Below are positions 7,992 through 18,969 of a stretch of 64,000 nucleotides of DNA, one piece after another; the first letter of the stretch is position 1, and each line of letters starts with the position of its first letter. Origin of the DNA: CAVTJL01 sp963828215 (GTDB taxonomy: Bacteria; Pseudomonadota; Alphaproteobacteria; Geminicoccales; Geminicoccaceae); NCBI GenBank assembly GCA_963828215.1, contig CAWHFO010000068.1, positions 186,001 to 250,000 on the forward strand, in the 5' to 3' direction. A model generated the notes under the pieces. That model ran no database searches, had not been told where the DNA came from, and saw only the letters and a list, made by a program, of their open reading frames with translations. The position numbers were made by a program, and so were the translations under genes.

Positions 7992-8590
7992 TCGCCCTGC
8001 TCCGCGGCCGGGTGGCCCGGCAAGGCGAGGGTCAGGCGGTGATCGACGTCAACGGGGTGGGCTATCTCGTCCACGCCTCGGCCCGCACCCTCGGCCGCCT
8101 GCCGACCGGCAGCGAGGTCGTCGAGCTGCTGGTCGAGACCCAGCTCCGGGAGGACAGCATCGTCCTCTTCGGCTTCATGGAGGACGGCGAGCGGGCCTGG
8201 TTCCGCCTGCTGCAGACGGTCCAGGGGGTCGGCAGCCGCGCCGCCCTCTCGCTCCTGGGCGTCCTCGGGCCCGACGCGCTCGCCAAGGCGGTGCTGGCCC
8301 AGGACAAGGCCGCCCTCAGCCGGGCACCCGGCATCGGCAGCAGGCTGGCCGGGCGGATCGCGGCCGAGCTCAAGGATCGGCTCGGCGACCTCGCGGCCGA
8401 CCAGGGCGTGGCCCAGGCCCTGCCCGGCCCGGACGGCGGCCCGGTCGGCGACGCCCTGCTGGCGCTCCTCAAGCTCGGCTTCGGCCGCAGCGAGGCGGCC
8501 TCGGCCCTCGGCCGCGTCCAGGGCCGGCTCGGCGGCGCCGCGACCGTCGAGACGCTGGTCCGGGACAGCCTGCGCGAGCTCTCGACGTGA
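7988..8590 (+). CDS. ruvA: Holliday junction branch migration protein RuvA
   Basis: A 200-residue protein with three domains: an N-terminal OB-fold (MIALLRGRVARQGEGQAVIDVNGVGYLV), a middle double helix-hairpin-helix region (LLQTVQGVGSRAALSLLG and LSRAPGIGSRLAGRIAAEL), and a C-terminal UBA-like domain (DALLALLKLGFGRSEAASAL) that contacts RuvB. RuvA tetramers hold the four-way junction while RuvB rings drive migration. It overlaps ruvC and ruvB by four bases each. Confidence 0.97.
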   Translation: MIALLRGRVARQGEGQAVIDVNGVGYLVHASARTLGRLPTGSEVVELLVETQLREDSIVLFGFMEDGERAWFRLLQTVQGVGSRAALSLLGVLGPDALAKAVLAQDKAALSRAPGIGSRLAGRIAAELKDRLGDLAADQGVAQALPGPDGGPVGDALLALLKLGFGRSEAASALGRVQGRLGGAATVETLVRDSLRELST

Positions 8591-9624
8591 GCGCCCGGCT
8601 AGTGGGCGGCGAGGCGGCGCCGGACGATCTCGACACGGGCCTCCGGCCGCGCCGGCTCGCCGAATTCATCGGCCAGGCCCAGCTCCGGGGCAATCTCGCG
8701 GTGTTCATCGAGGCCGCCCGGAGCCGCGGCGAGGCGCTCGACCATCTCCTCTTCGCCGGCCCGCCCGGCCTCGGCAAGACGACCCTCGCCCAGATCGTGG
8801 CGGCCGAGCTCGGCGTCGGCTTCCGCATGACCTCGGGGCCCATCATCGCCAGGGCCGGCGACCTCGCCGCGATCCTGACCAACCTCCAGCCCCGCGACGT
8901 CCTCTTCATCGACGAGATCCACCGCCTCTCCCCGATGATCGAGGAGGTCCTCTATCCGGCCATGGAGGACTTCCAGCTCGACCTCATGATCGGCGAGGGA
9001 CCGGCCGCGCGCTCGGTACGGATCGACCTGCCGCCCTTCACCCTGGTCGGCGCCACGACCCGCACCGGCCTTCTGACGACGCCGCTCCGCGATCGCTTCG
9101 GAATCCACGCCCGGCTCGACTTCTATGCCGTCGAGGAGCTGCTGGCGATCGTTCGCCGGGGGGCCGCCCTTCTCCGCTTCGATCTCGCCGAGGATGGTGC
9201 CGGCGAGATCGCCCGCCGGGCGCGCGGCACGCCCCGCGTCGCCACCCGCCTGCTGCGCCGCGTGCGCGACTTCGCCACGGTCGACGGCCAGGGCCCGGTC
9301 GACGCGACCCTCGCCGACCGGGCGCTCCGCCGGCTCGAGGTCGACGCGCTGGGCCTCGACCGCCTCGACCGGCGCTATCTCGAGATCATCGCCGTGAGCT
9401 ACGGCGGCGGCCCGGTCGGCATCGAGACCGTCTCCGCCGCTCTGTCCGAGCAGCGGGACACCCTCGAGGAGACGATCGAGCCGTTTCTTCTTCAGCAGGG
9501 CCTTCTGCAGCGCACGCCGCGCGGCCGCGTCCTGACGCGGCTCGCCTGGCGGCACCTGGATATGGAGCCGCCGCGCGACCCATCGCCGCAGCCCTGGCTC
9601 TTCGACGGCCCCGAGCCCCCGTGA
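8587..9624 (+). CDS. ruvB: Holliday junction branch migration DNA helicase RuvB
   Basis: A 345-residue AAA+ motor beginning with GTG at 8587, overlapping ruvA. It shows DLDTGLRPRRLAEFIGQ, Walker A GPPGLGKT at residues 58-65, Walker B FIDEIHRLSP, sensor/arginine-finger segment GATTRTGLLTTPLRDRFGI, and the C-terminal winged helix ending in LLQQGLLQRTPRGRVLT. Length is standard. It overlaps ybgC by four bases. Confidence 0.97.
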   Translation: MSARLVGGEAAPDDLDTGLRPRRLAEFIGQAQLRGNLAVFIEAARSRGEALDHLLFAGPPGLGKTTLAQIVAAELGVGFRMTSGPIIARAGDLAAILTNLQPRDVLFIDEIHRLSPMIEEVLYPAMEDFQLDLMIGEGPAARSVRIDLPPFTLVGATTRTGLLTTPLRDRFGIHARLDFYAVEELLAIVRRGAALLRFDLAEDGAGEIARRARGTPRVATRLLRRVRDFATVDGQGPVDATLADRALRRLEVDALGLDRLDRRYLEIIAVSYGGGPVGIETVSAALSEQRDTLEETIEPFLLQQGLLQRTPRGRVLTRLAWRHLDMEPPRDPSPQPWLFDGPEPP

Positions 9625-10007
9625 GCCCGCCGCACCGCCTCCCGATCCGCGTCTACTACGAGGACACCGACGCGGGCGGCATCGTCTACCACGCCAACTA
9701 TCTCCGCTTCGCCGAGCGCGGCCGCACCGAGATGCTCCGGGCGGCGGGCTGGGATCATCCCACCCTCCGGCGGGAGCATGGCGGCTTCTTCGCGGTGCAG
9801 CGCTGCGCCATGGTCTTCCGCCGGCCGGCGCGGCTGGACGACCTGCTCGAGGTCCGCACCAGCGTGCGCCGGGCGAGCGGGGCCCGGCTCGAGCTCGACC
9901 AGCGGATCTGCCGCGGCGACGAGACCCTCGTCGAGGTCGAGGTGACGCTGGCCTTCATCGACGAGCGCCTGCGGCCGCGGCGGCTTCCGGGTGGGCTCGG
10001 CGCGTAG
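9621..10007 (+). CDS. ybgC: tol-pal-associated acyl-CoA thioesterase YbgC
   Basis: A 128-residue hotdog-fold protein starting with GTG at 9621. The catalytic motif is YYEDTDAGGIVYHANYLRFAERGRTE, with the aspartate-histidine set of the 4-hydroxybenzoyl-CoA thioesterase class. YbgC hydrolyses acyl-CoAs and is encoded at the head of tol-pal loci, where it may link phospholipid metabolism to envelope maintenance. It overlaps ruvB by four bases. A 243-bp gap then separates it from tolQ, long enough for a separate tol promoter, although I see no clear one. Confidence 0.95.
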   Translation: MSPPHRLPIRVYYEDTDAGGIVYHANYLRFAERGRTEMLRAAGWDHPTLRREHGGFFAVQRCAMVFRRPARLDDLLEVRTSVRRASGARLELDQRICRGDETLVEVEVTLAFIDERLRPRRLPGGLGA

Positions 10008-10250
10008 CCCCTCGGGGCCGGAAGCGACAGTGCACTTGAGATGCGTGGCCAATGCGGATATCAGCATCGTTCGCGGCGATCTGCGGTCGCGCTCTGGCGC
10101 GCTTTGTGCCCTCATCCGGGTTCGGATGGTCCTCGTCGGGGAACGTCCCCGCCGCCCGAGCGCCACGTCGGAGACCCGCCACCAGGCAATCGACCAGCAA
10201 GCGGCCGCTCTTGCCCGCGGCCGCAGGGTCGCTCATCGAGAATCCAAATC

Positions 10251-10973
10251 ATGGACCAGAACGCCATCACCGCGGTCGGCATCGCCGGGGCCAAGGCCGG
10301 GCCGAGCATCCTGGGCCTCTTCCTGGAAGCGGACATCATCGTCAAGGTGGTGATGTTCCTGCTCATCCTGGCCTCGGTCTGGTGCTGGGCCGTGATCTTC
10401 GACAAGGGCTTCCGCCTCGCCCGCCTCAAGCACAAGACCGGCGCCTTCGAGCGCTCGTTCTGGTCGGGAGCGCCCCTCGACGAGCTCTACCGCCGTCTCG
10501 GCAAGCGCGCCGACCACCCGATGGCCCTGATGTTCGCCACGGCCATGGACGAATGGCGCGAGGCGCCGCGCATCGACGAGGCCGACGGCCGGCGCGGCCT
10601 GATCGAGCGCGTCGGTCGGGTCATGGGCGTGACCCTCGACCGCGAGCTCCTGGCCCTCGAGCGGCATCTGCCCTCGCTCGCGACGATCGGGGCCACGGCA
10701 CCCTTCGTCGGCCTGTTCGGCACCGTCTGGGGCATCATGAACAGCTTCACCTCGATCGCCGCGACCAAGAACACGACGCTCGCGGTCGTCGCCCCGGGCA
10801 TCGCCGAGGCGCTGTTCGCCACGGCCCTCGGCCTCCTGGCCGCCATCCCGGCGGTCATCGCCTACAACAAGCTCTCCGTCGACCTCGACCGCTACGCCGA
10901 CCGTCTGCAGAGCTTCGCGGACGAGTTCGCCGTGGTCGTCTCCCGCGAGCTCGATACCGGCCGGGTCAGCTAG
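10251..10973 (+). CDS. tolQ: Tol-Pal system proton channel subunit TolQ
   Basis: A 240-residue inner-membrane protein starting at the ATG at 10251. It has three transmembrane helices: residues about 24-46 (IIVKVVMFLLILASVWCWAV), then TIGATAPFVGLFGTVWGIMNSF, and ALFATALGLLAAIPAVIAYN. These are MotA/TolQ/ExbB signatures. With TolR it forms the proton-powered motor that energises TolA during outer-membrane constriction. It is followed three bases later by tolR. Confidence 0.96.
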   Translation: MDQNAITAVGIAGAKAGPSILGLFLEADIIVKVVMFLLILASVWCWAVIFDKGFRLARLKHKTGAFERSFWSGAPLDELYRRLGKRADHPMALMFATAMDEWREAPRIDEADGRRGLIERVGRVMGVTLDRELLALERHLPSLATIGATAPFVGLFGTVWGIMNSFTSIAATKNTTLAVVAPGIAEALFATALGLLAAIPAVIAYNKLSVDLDRYADRLQSFADEFAVVVSRELDTGRVS

Positions 10974-10976
10974 TCG

Positions 10977-11450
10977 ATGGCCGGAGGAGCCATGGCCAGC
11001 CGCCGTCCCCGGCGCGGCCGGCGCCCGCGGCGCCGTCAGATGTCCGACATCAACGTGACGCCGCTCGTCGACGTCATGCTGGTCCTGCTGATCGTCTTCA
11101 TGATCACGGCGCCGCTCCTCACCACGGGGGTCGCCGTCGATCTGCCGCAGGCCTCGAGCTCGTCCCTGCCGGGCCAGGACGAGCCGCTGGCCGTCACCGT
11201 CTCGGCCACCGGCAAGATCTACGTGCAGGATACCGCCATCGAGCTGGACCAGCTCGGCCCGCGCCTGCAGGCGATCACCCAGCGGAATCCCGACGCCCGG
11301 ATCTTCGTCCGAGGCGACAAGGCGATCGACTACGGCACGATGATGGCGGTCGTGAGCGCCATCAATCAGGCGGGCTTCAGCAAGGTGGCGCTCCTGACCG
11401 AGCCGCCGCGGCCGCGACGCACCGCGGCGGCCTCGAGCGGCACGCCTTGA
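10977..11450 (+). CDS. tolR: Tol-Pal system motor subunit TolR
   Basis: A 157-residue ExbD/TolR protein. A very arginine-rich N-terminus (RRPRRGRRPRRR) precedes MSDINVTPLVDVMLVLLIVFMIT. The single transmembrane helix carries the proton-path aspartate D32. A periplasmic domain follows. An alternative ATG at 10992 has a better ribosome-binding site (GGAGGA at 10983-10988) and would shorten the protein by five residues. Co-transcribed with tolQ and tolA. Confidence 0.95.
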   Translation: MAGGAMASRRPRRGRRPRRRQMSDINVTPLVDVMLVLLIVFMITAPLLTTGVAVDLPQASSSSLPGQDEPLAVTVSATGKIYVQDTAIELDQLGPRLQAITQRNPDARIFVRGDKAIDYGTMMAVVSAINQAGFSKVALLTEPPRPRRTAAASSGTP

Positions 11451-11484
11451 CGATGCTGCCGGACCGCTCGCGGGTCGGGTAGTG

Positions 11485-12666
11485 ATGGGAACCGGCGACG
11501 CCATGCGCCGCGCGCTGCTGCTTTCCGGCGCCTTCCACGTCGTCCTCCTGACGGCGTTTCTCGTCGGCCTGCCCAGCCGGCCGGCGGAGCTGCCGACCGA
11601 CAGCGCGATCACCGTTGAGATCATGTCGGAGCCCACCCCGCTCGCCAAGGCGCCCGCGCCCGAGGCGGCCGAGGCGGCCCCGCTGCCCGAGCGCAAGGCG
11701 GCGAGCCCGACGCCGCGACCGGCACCGCCGGTCAAGCCGGAGCCGGCGCAGTCCGAGCCTCCCAAGACGGAGTCCGCCAAGGCCGAGCCGCCCAAGCCGG
11801 CGCCGGCGCCGCCCGCGCCCCAGCAGCTGGCGGCACCGGCGGAGCCGCCCCAGACGCCGCCACCGTCGCCGCCGCCACCGAGGCGGCCCGAGACGCCGGC
11901 GCCGGCACCGGCCCGGCTCGCCGAGCCGCTGCCGACCCCGCTCGAGACGCCTGCCGCCAAGCCGGAGGTGCCGCGGCCGCAGGAGGAGGTGGCGGCCGTG
12001 CCGCCGCAGCCGATCCCGGCCGCGAAGCCCAAGCCGCCCGAGCCGGCGAAGAGCGAGCCCGCCAAGGTCGAGCAGGCGCGGGAGGCGCCGCCCCAGGTCG
12101 ACGTGCCGAGACCGGTGCCCAGGCCGGCCGAGACGGCGCAGAAGGCCGAGGCCGCGAAGGCGCCGCCCAAGGTCGAGGCCAAGGTGGAGGAGCCGAAGAA
12201 GCCCGCCCCGCCCGAGGACTCGTTCGCAGCGCTCCTGAAGAGCGTCGAGCAGATGAACAAGCGGGTGCAGAGCACGACGACGCGCTCGGGCAAGGGCTCG
12301 GCCGAGGCACCCGGCGCGGCGCCCGGCGCGGCGCGCGGCAACGCGCCTTCCGGCGCCGAGATCAACGCCATCGTCGCCCAGGCGAGCCGCCAGATGGCGG
12401 ACTGCTGGAAGATCCAGGCCGGGCTGCCCGGCATCGACAAGATCCCGCCCTTCGACGTCAACGTCGAGTTCAATCCGGACGGCACGGCGGCCAAGGTCGA
12501 TATCGTCGACAGGACCCGCCTGACCAGCGATCCGCTGTTCCGGGTGGTGGCCGAGAGCGCCCAGCGGGCGGCCTGGAGCTGCAGGCTCAGCCTGCCGCGC
12601 GACCGCTACGAGATCTGGCACGCCATCACCTTCAACTTCGACCCCAAGACCGCGGTGACCGGATGA
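11485..12666 (+). CDS. tolA: TolA-type periplasm-spanning protein
   Basis: A 393-residue protein with one N-terminal membrane helix (ALLLSGAFHVVLLTAFLVGLP). About 180 residues of proline/alanine/lysine/glutamate-rich linker follow (roughly 50-240), then a C-terminal TonB/TolA-like domain from EINAIVAQASRQMADCWKI to the end. TolA bridges the TolQR motor and Pal at the outer membrane. The linker is strikingly proline-rich rather than the long Ala/Lys helix of E. coli TolA. A GTG three bases upstream (11482) is an alternative start. The stop overlaps the start of tolB by four bases. Confidence 0.9.
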   Translation: MGTGDAMRRALLLSGAFHVVLLTAFLVGLPSRPAELPTDSAITVEIMSEPTPLAKAPAPEAAEAAPLPERKAASPTPRPAPPVKPEPAQSEPPKTESAKAEPPKPAPAPPAPQQLAAPAEPPQTPPPSPPPPRRPETPAPAPARLAEPLPTPLETPAAKPEVPRPQEEVAAVPPQPIPAAKPKPPEPAKSEPAKVEQAREAPPQVDVPRPVPRPAETAQKAEAAKAPPKVEAKVEEPKKPAPPEDSFAALLKSVEQMNKRVQSTTTRSGKGSAEAPGAAPGAARGNAPSGAEINAIVAQASRQMADCWKIQAGLPGIDKIPPFDVNVEFNPDGTAAKVDIVDRTRLTSDPLFRVVAESAQRAAWSCRLSLPRDRYEIWHAITFNFDPKTAVTG

Positions 12667-13992
12667 CCAGGATCGCCTGCACACGCCGATGGCTGCTGAG
12701 GGGCTCGACAGCCGGGCTGGCGCTCGCCGCCCTGGGGAGGGGGGCCGAGGCCCAGCTCCGCGTCGACGTCAATCGCGGCACCGTCGAGCCCCTGCCCATC
12801 GCCATCAGCCCGCTCGCCGGCGACGGCTCCCAGGGCGCCCAGCTCGGCGCCAGCATCGCCGACGTGGTGAGCAACGATCTCGACGGCTCCGGCCTCTTCC
12901 GCACCATCGACCGGCGTGCCTACATCCAGTCGCCCAACGACCTGCGGTCGGCGCCACGCTTCGCCGACTGGCGCCAGATCAATGCCCAGGCGCTGGTCAC
13001 CGGCATCGCCCGCAGCGACGGCGTCTCCCTTTCGGTGGAGTACCGTCTCTGGGACATCTTCGCCGGGACCCAGCTCACCGGGCTGCGCTTCGAGACGGCC
13101 AGCGGCCAATGGCGTCGCGTCGCCCACAAGATCGCCGATTCGGTCTATGAGCGGCTCACCGGGGAAGGCGGCTACTTCGACACGCGGATCGCCTACATCG
13201 CCGAGAGCGGGCCCGCCACCCGCCGCGTGAAGCGGCTGGCGATCATGGACCAGGACGGCGCCAACGACAGCCTGCTGACCGACGGCCACGATCTCGTGCT
13301 GACCCCGCGGTTCTCGCCGGACGCCCGGCAGATCGCCTATCTGGCGTTCCGCGGCCGCTCGCCGCGCGTCTACATCCGCGACGTCGCGAGCGGTCGGGAC
13401 GCGCTGCTCGGCGATTTCCCGGGCATGACCTTCAGCCCGCGCTTCTCGCCCGACGGCCGTGCCATGCTCCTCAGCATGGCGACCGGCGGCAATTCCAGCC
13501 TCTTCACCTATGATCGGGCGACCGGCCGGACGGCGCGCCTGACCGATAGCGGCGCCATCGACACCTCGCCCAGCTACGCGCCCGACGGCCGGCAGATCGT
13601 GTTCAACTCCGATCGCGGCGGCACGCCGCAGCTCTATGTCATGGCGGCTTCGGGCGGCGCGGCCCGCCGCATCAGCTTCGGCGAGGGCCGCTACGGCAGC
13701 CCGGAATGGTCGCCGCGTGGCGACCTCATCACCTTCACCAAGATCCTGAAAGGCTCGTTGATGGTCGGCGATCATGCGCCCGGACGGCAGCGACGAGCGG
13801 ATGCTGACCAAGAGCTTTCTCGACGAGGGCCCGACCTGGGCGCCGAACGGCCGCGTCATCGTGTTCGGCCACAAAGATGTGGCGACCGATCGGACACGGC
13901 TGTTTACGATCGACATTACGGGCTACAATCAACGGGAGCTGCCGACCCCGCAGGATGCTTCCGATCCCGACTGGTCGCCGCTTCTGCCGTGA
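12663..13992 (+). pseudogene. tolB: Tol-Pal periplasmic beta-propeller TolB, apparent frameshift near the 3' end
   Basis: The N-terminal signal region with two arginines (RRWLLRGSTAGLALAAL) is followed by the TolB D1 domain (ISPLAGDGSQGAQLGASIADVVSNDL). WD40/PD40-like propeller blades follow, with repeated FSPDARQIAYLAF, FSPDGRAMLLSM, YAPDGRQIVFNS and WSPRGDLITFTK. At 13770 one extra G shifts the frame; removing it joins LMVGIMRPDGSDERML and runs to the stop at 13990-13992 (SDPDWSPLLP). Both halves match TolB, so the gene is essentially complete and the shift is probably a sequence error. It is placed exactly between tolA and pal as expected. Confidence 0.9.
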
Positions 13993-14081
13993 GTCGGAAC
14001 GGAATGCGCAGTGGGGCCGGGCGAGTGCAGCCCACCCTTATTTGCCGAGCACCTTCTCCGCCAAGCCGAGGACTGAAACGG

Positions 14082-14633
14082 ATGCGACTGAAGCTGGTCA
14101 TCTTGGGCGGTGCCCTCATGCTGCTCGCCGCCTGCAGCTCGAGCCCCGATGCGACCAAGGGCACGACCGCCGGAGGCGCCGGGGCCTCCGGCGCCGGCGC
14201 CGGCGGGGAAGCCGGGATCAGCTCCTCGGCGCTCGGCTCGGGCTCGGGCGCTTCCGGCAACGTGGCGCCGGGCAGCCAGCAGGACCTCGAGGTCAATGTC
14301 GGCGACCGCGTCTTCTTCGCCTTCGACAGCTCCTCGCTCGACGCCAAGGCGCAGGAGACGCTCGATCACCAGGCCGCCTGGCTGCTTCAGTTCCCCAACC
14401 TGACCGTGACGGTCGAGGGCAATACCGACGAGCGCGGCACCCGCGAATACAATCTGGCGCTCGGCGAGCGGCGGGCGAACGCGGTCAAGAGCTACCTCGT
14501 CGCCAAGGGTGTTCCGGCGAGCCGGATCCAGACCATCTCCTACGGCTCGGAGCGCCCCGCGGATCCCGGCCACGACGAGAGCGCTTGGGCCCTGAACCGG
14601 CGGGCCGTGACGAACGTCAACGTCTCGAGCTGA
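14082..14633 (+). CDS. pal: peptidoglycan-associated lipoprotein Pal
   Basis: A 183-residue outer-membrane lipoprotein. The signal peptide MRLKLVILGGALMLLAAC ends in a lipobox with the lipidated cysteine at about residue 18. A Gly/Ala/Ser-rich linker follows. The OmpA-like domain from about residue 75 shows FFAFDSSSLDAKAQETL, TVEGNTDERGTREYNLALGERRA and SYGSERP, which bind meso-DAP of peptidoglycan. ATG at 14082, 90 bp after the tolB stop. Confidence 0.96.
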   Translation: MRLKLVILGGALMLLAACSSSPDATKGTTAGGAGASGAGAGGEAGISSSALGSGSGASGNVAPGSQQDLEVNVGDRVFFAFDSSSLDAKAQETLDHQAAWLLQFPNLTVTVEGNTDERGTREYNLALGERRANAVKSYLVAKGVPASRIQTISYGSERPADPGHDESAWALNRRAVTNVNVSS

Positions 14634-14644
14634 CGAGCCCGGCC

Positions 14645-15538
14645 GTGTCGCGTCGGCGGTGGTGGCCCGCGCCGGCGGCAGTGACCGCCCTGTCGCTGGC
14701 CCTCGTCGGCGCCGGGGGTGACCGGCTCGCGGCACAGGAGCCGCTGCGCCTCGCCCAGGCGGCCGACACCGATCGCCTGGCCGGGGCCATTGCCCAGATC
14801 GACCAGCTTCAGGAGGAGCTTCGCCAGCTGCGGGGCCGGATCGAGGAGCTGGAGCACGGCCGCGCCGCGGACGAGCAGCGGATCGACGCGCTGGAGGCGC
14901 AGCTCCAGGGCAGGCCTCAGGCCGAGGGACCGGCCCCGGGGGCCGGGGCGGAGCCCGTCCCCGCGCAGCTCTCGTCGAGCGCCGGGGGCACGGTCGCCCC
15001 GATCGCCCGCGGCGCCTCGCCGAGCCCGGATCCGGCGGCGAGCACCGGCAATGTCCTCGGCACCATCCCCAGGTCTGCGCTCCTCAATCTGCCCTCGCCC
15101 GACAGGCAGGACACCGGCGCCGCTCCCGCCGCGGCGCCCGAGCCGGCGAATGCCAGCGCCCGGCAGCGCTACGATGCCGCCATGCGCCTGCTCCAGTCGG
15201 CGAACTGGGATGCGGCGCAGCAGGGCTTTCAGGGATTTCTCGCCGACTATCCGAAGGACGTGCTCGCCCCGAACGCGGCCTACTGGCTCGGCGAGACCTA
15301 CTATGTGCGGAAGGACTATCCCAACGCCGCCGCGACCTTTGCGCGGAACTACCGGACCTACGGGCCGGACGCGCCCAAAGCCGCCGACGAGCTCTTGAAG
15401 CTCGGCATGTCGCTCGCAGCGCTCGGCGACACGCAGAAGGCCTGCGAGACCTACGGCGAGCTGCAGAAACGGCATCCCGATGCCGGCATCGCCATCCGCC
15501 AGGCGCTCGTCCGGGAACGTGCCGCCGCCGGCTGCTGA
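14645..15538 (+). CDS. cpoB: cell division coordinator CpoB (YbgF)
   Basis: A 297-residue periplasmic protein beginning with GTG at 14645, 11 bp after pal. A signal peptide (APAAVTALSLALVGAGG...LAAQ) is followed by a coiled coil (QIDQLQEELRQLRGRIEELEHGRAADEQRIDALEAQ, cited in parts) that drives trimerisation. A low-complexity Pro/Ala linker and C-terminal TPR repeats from about residue 180 (YDAAMRLLQSANWDAA, YPKDVLAPNAAYWLGETYY, LKLGMSLAALGDTQKA) complete it. CpoB links Tol-Pal to peptidoglycan synthesis during division. Its end overlaps the likely tilS start. Confidence 0.93.
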   Translation: MSRRRWWPAPAAVTALSLALVGAGGDRLAAQEPLRLAQAADTDRLAGAIAQIDQLQEELRQLRGRIEELEHGRAADEQRIDALEAQLQGRPQAEGPAPGAGAEPVPAQLSSSAGGTVAPIARGASPSPDPAASTGNVLGTIPRSALLNLPSPDRQDTGAAPAAAPEPANASARQRYDAAMRLLQSANWDAAQQGFQGFLADYPKDVLAPNAAYWLGETYYVRKDYPNAAATFARNYRTYGPDAPKAADELLKLGMSLAALGDTQKACETYGELQKRHPDAGIAIRQALVRERAAAGC

Positions 15539-16865
15539 CCCGGACCCGGGAGCGCCGCTCGGGCCGCCCGAGTTCGCGGCGCTGATGGCTGGCCTGGGGC
15601 CGTTCGAGAGCCGGCCGGCGCTGGCCGTCGGCGTCTCTGGAGGGCCGGACAGCCTGGCCCTGGCCATCCTGGCCGCCGCCTGGGCCGGGGCACGGGGCGG
15701 CTCGGTCCTGGCCCTGACGGTGGACCATGGGCTTCGCCCCGAATCGGCGCAGGAGGCGGAAACGGTCCAGGCGTGGCTCGGCGCCCGTCGGATCCCCTCG
15801 CGGATCCTCCGTTGGGCCGGCCCGAAGCCGGCCAGCGGGCTCCAGGAAGCGGCGCGCGAGGCCCGCTATCGTCTCCTCGCCGAGGCCGCCCGGGCGGCCG
15901 GCATCCTTCATCTCCTCGTCGCCCATCAGCGTGAGGATCAGGCGGAGACGGTGGCGATGCGCCGGGCCCGCCGCAGCGGCCTCGCCGGCCTCGCCGGCAT
16001 GGCCGGGGTCCGGGAGCTGCCGGGGGTCCGCCTGCTGCGGCCCCTGCTGGACATCCCGAAGGCGCGACTGAAGGCGACGCTCGGGCAGATCGGCCAGCCC
16101 TGGATCGACGATCCGAGCAACCGCGAGCCGGCGTTCGAGCGGGCGAGGCTCCGGGCCGGGCACCAGATGGCACCGGTCGACCCCGCCGGGCTGAGCGCCG
16201 CCGCGGCCGAACGTCGCCGCGAGGAGGCCGCCGTCGCCCGTCTGCTCGCGCGCTGTGCCAGCCCCCGGCCGCTCGGCTGGGTGCGGATCGACAGGGAGCC
16301 CTTCGACGACGCGGACCGGCGCACCCGCGCGGCGCTGCTCGCCGCCGTGCTGCGGGCGGTCGGCGGCGGCGCCTTCCTGCCACGCATGGATGCGGTGCGG
16401 GCATTGCTCGAGGAGGCGGGCGGCCGATCCGTCCGCCTCACCCTCGGGGGCTGCATCGTCGCTGTCCGTGCCCGGTGGCTGACCGTCTGTCGCGAGCCGG
16501 ACGCCGCCCGGGATATCCGCGTAATGCGGGCGGACGATCTGGCCCTCTGGGACGGTCGGTTCGAGATTGCCGTCGCACGGTCGGACGGCCCCGTCGAGGC
16601 ACGGCGCCTCGGTGTGGCCGGGCGGCTCCTGCTGCCGCCGGGGTTGCGGGCCGCCCTTCGTGTCCTGGGCGTGCCGGCCGTGGCCATCGAGGCGCTGCCC
16701 GGTCTCTGGCAGGGCGCGCGGCTGGTCGATTGCCCGGTCCTGCGCAGCCATGGACCGAGCCCGGCCGGCGTGACGGCGACGGCCCGGCTGGCGCCCCGCC
16801 ATCCCCTGGCCGTGGTGCCCTTCGGCCAGCCGATTATTGTTTCAAGCCCGGGCCGCTTTATCTAA
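15519..16865 (+). CDS. tilS: tRNA(Ile)-lysidine synthase TilS
   Basis: A 448-residue N-type ATP pyrophosphatase that converts C34 of tRNA-Ile(CAU) to lysidine. The PP-loop is GVSGGPDSLALAI (around residues 31-43). TVDHGLRPESAQEA and LVAHQREDQAETVAMRRAR carry further ATP- and lysine-site residues, and PLLDIPKARLKATL and PWIDDPSNREPAFERARLR are diagnostic. The GTG at 15519, overlapping the cpoB stop, is the most likely start; in-frame starts further upstream lie deeper in cpoB. The C-terminal domain is present. This gene between cpoB and ftsH is the usual alphaproteobacterial order. Confidence 0.92.
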   Translation: MPPPAADPDPGAPLGPPEFAALMAGLGPFESRPALAVGVSGGPDSLALAILAAAWAGARGGSVLALTVDHGLRPESAQEAETVQAWLGARRIPSRILRWAGPKPASGLQEAAREARYRLLAEAARAAGILHLLVAHQREDQAETVAMRRARRSGLAGLAGMAGVRELPGVRLLRPLLDIPKARLKATLGQIGQPWIDDPSNREPAFERARLRAGHQMAPVDPAGLSAAAAERRREEAAVARLLARCASPRPLGWVRIDREPFDDADRRTRAALLAAVLRAVGGGAFLPRMDAVRALLEEAGGRSVRLTLGGCIVAVRARWLTVCREPDAARDIRVMRADDLALWDGRFEIAVARSDGPVEARRLGVAGRLLLPPGLRAALRVLGVPAVAIEALPGLWQGARLVDCPVLRSHGPSPAGVTATARLAPRHPLAVVPFGQPIIVSSPGRFI

Positions 16866-16958
16866 GCTATCTCAGGTGTTTTCGTGGCATGCGCCGAGGG
16901 ACGTGCTCCTCGCCACTGCCGCGCCTGGGCTCGCCGCGACCTCGCACGGGACGGGAAC

Positions 16959-18902
<1,944 letters not shown>

Positions 18903-18969
18903 GCGGCTCCGGCTGCCCTGATCTTTTCTTCTTGCGGTTGCCGAGGCGCTGGCTGGTCCGTCCGGCGCC

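Noticed and set aside
12000..12310. Tandem repeat in tolA
   Set aside because: The sequence is compositionally biased toward codons for Pro, Ala, Lys and Glu, but I see no exact repeat unit; it is a normal flexible linker.
13762..13776. Programmed frameshift in tolB
   Set aside because: There is no slippery heptamer or downstream structure, and the same kind of single extra base occurs in unrelated genes, so an assembly indel is the simpler explanation.
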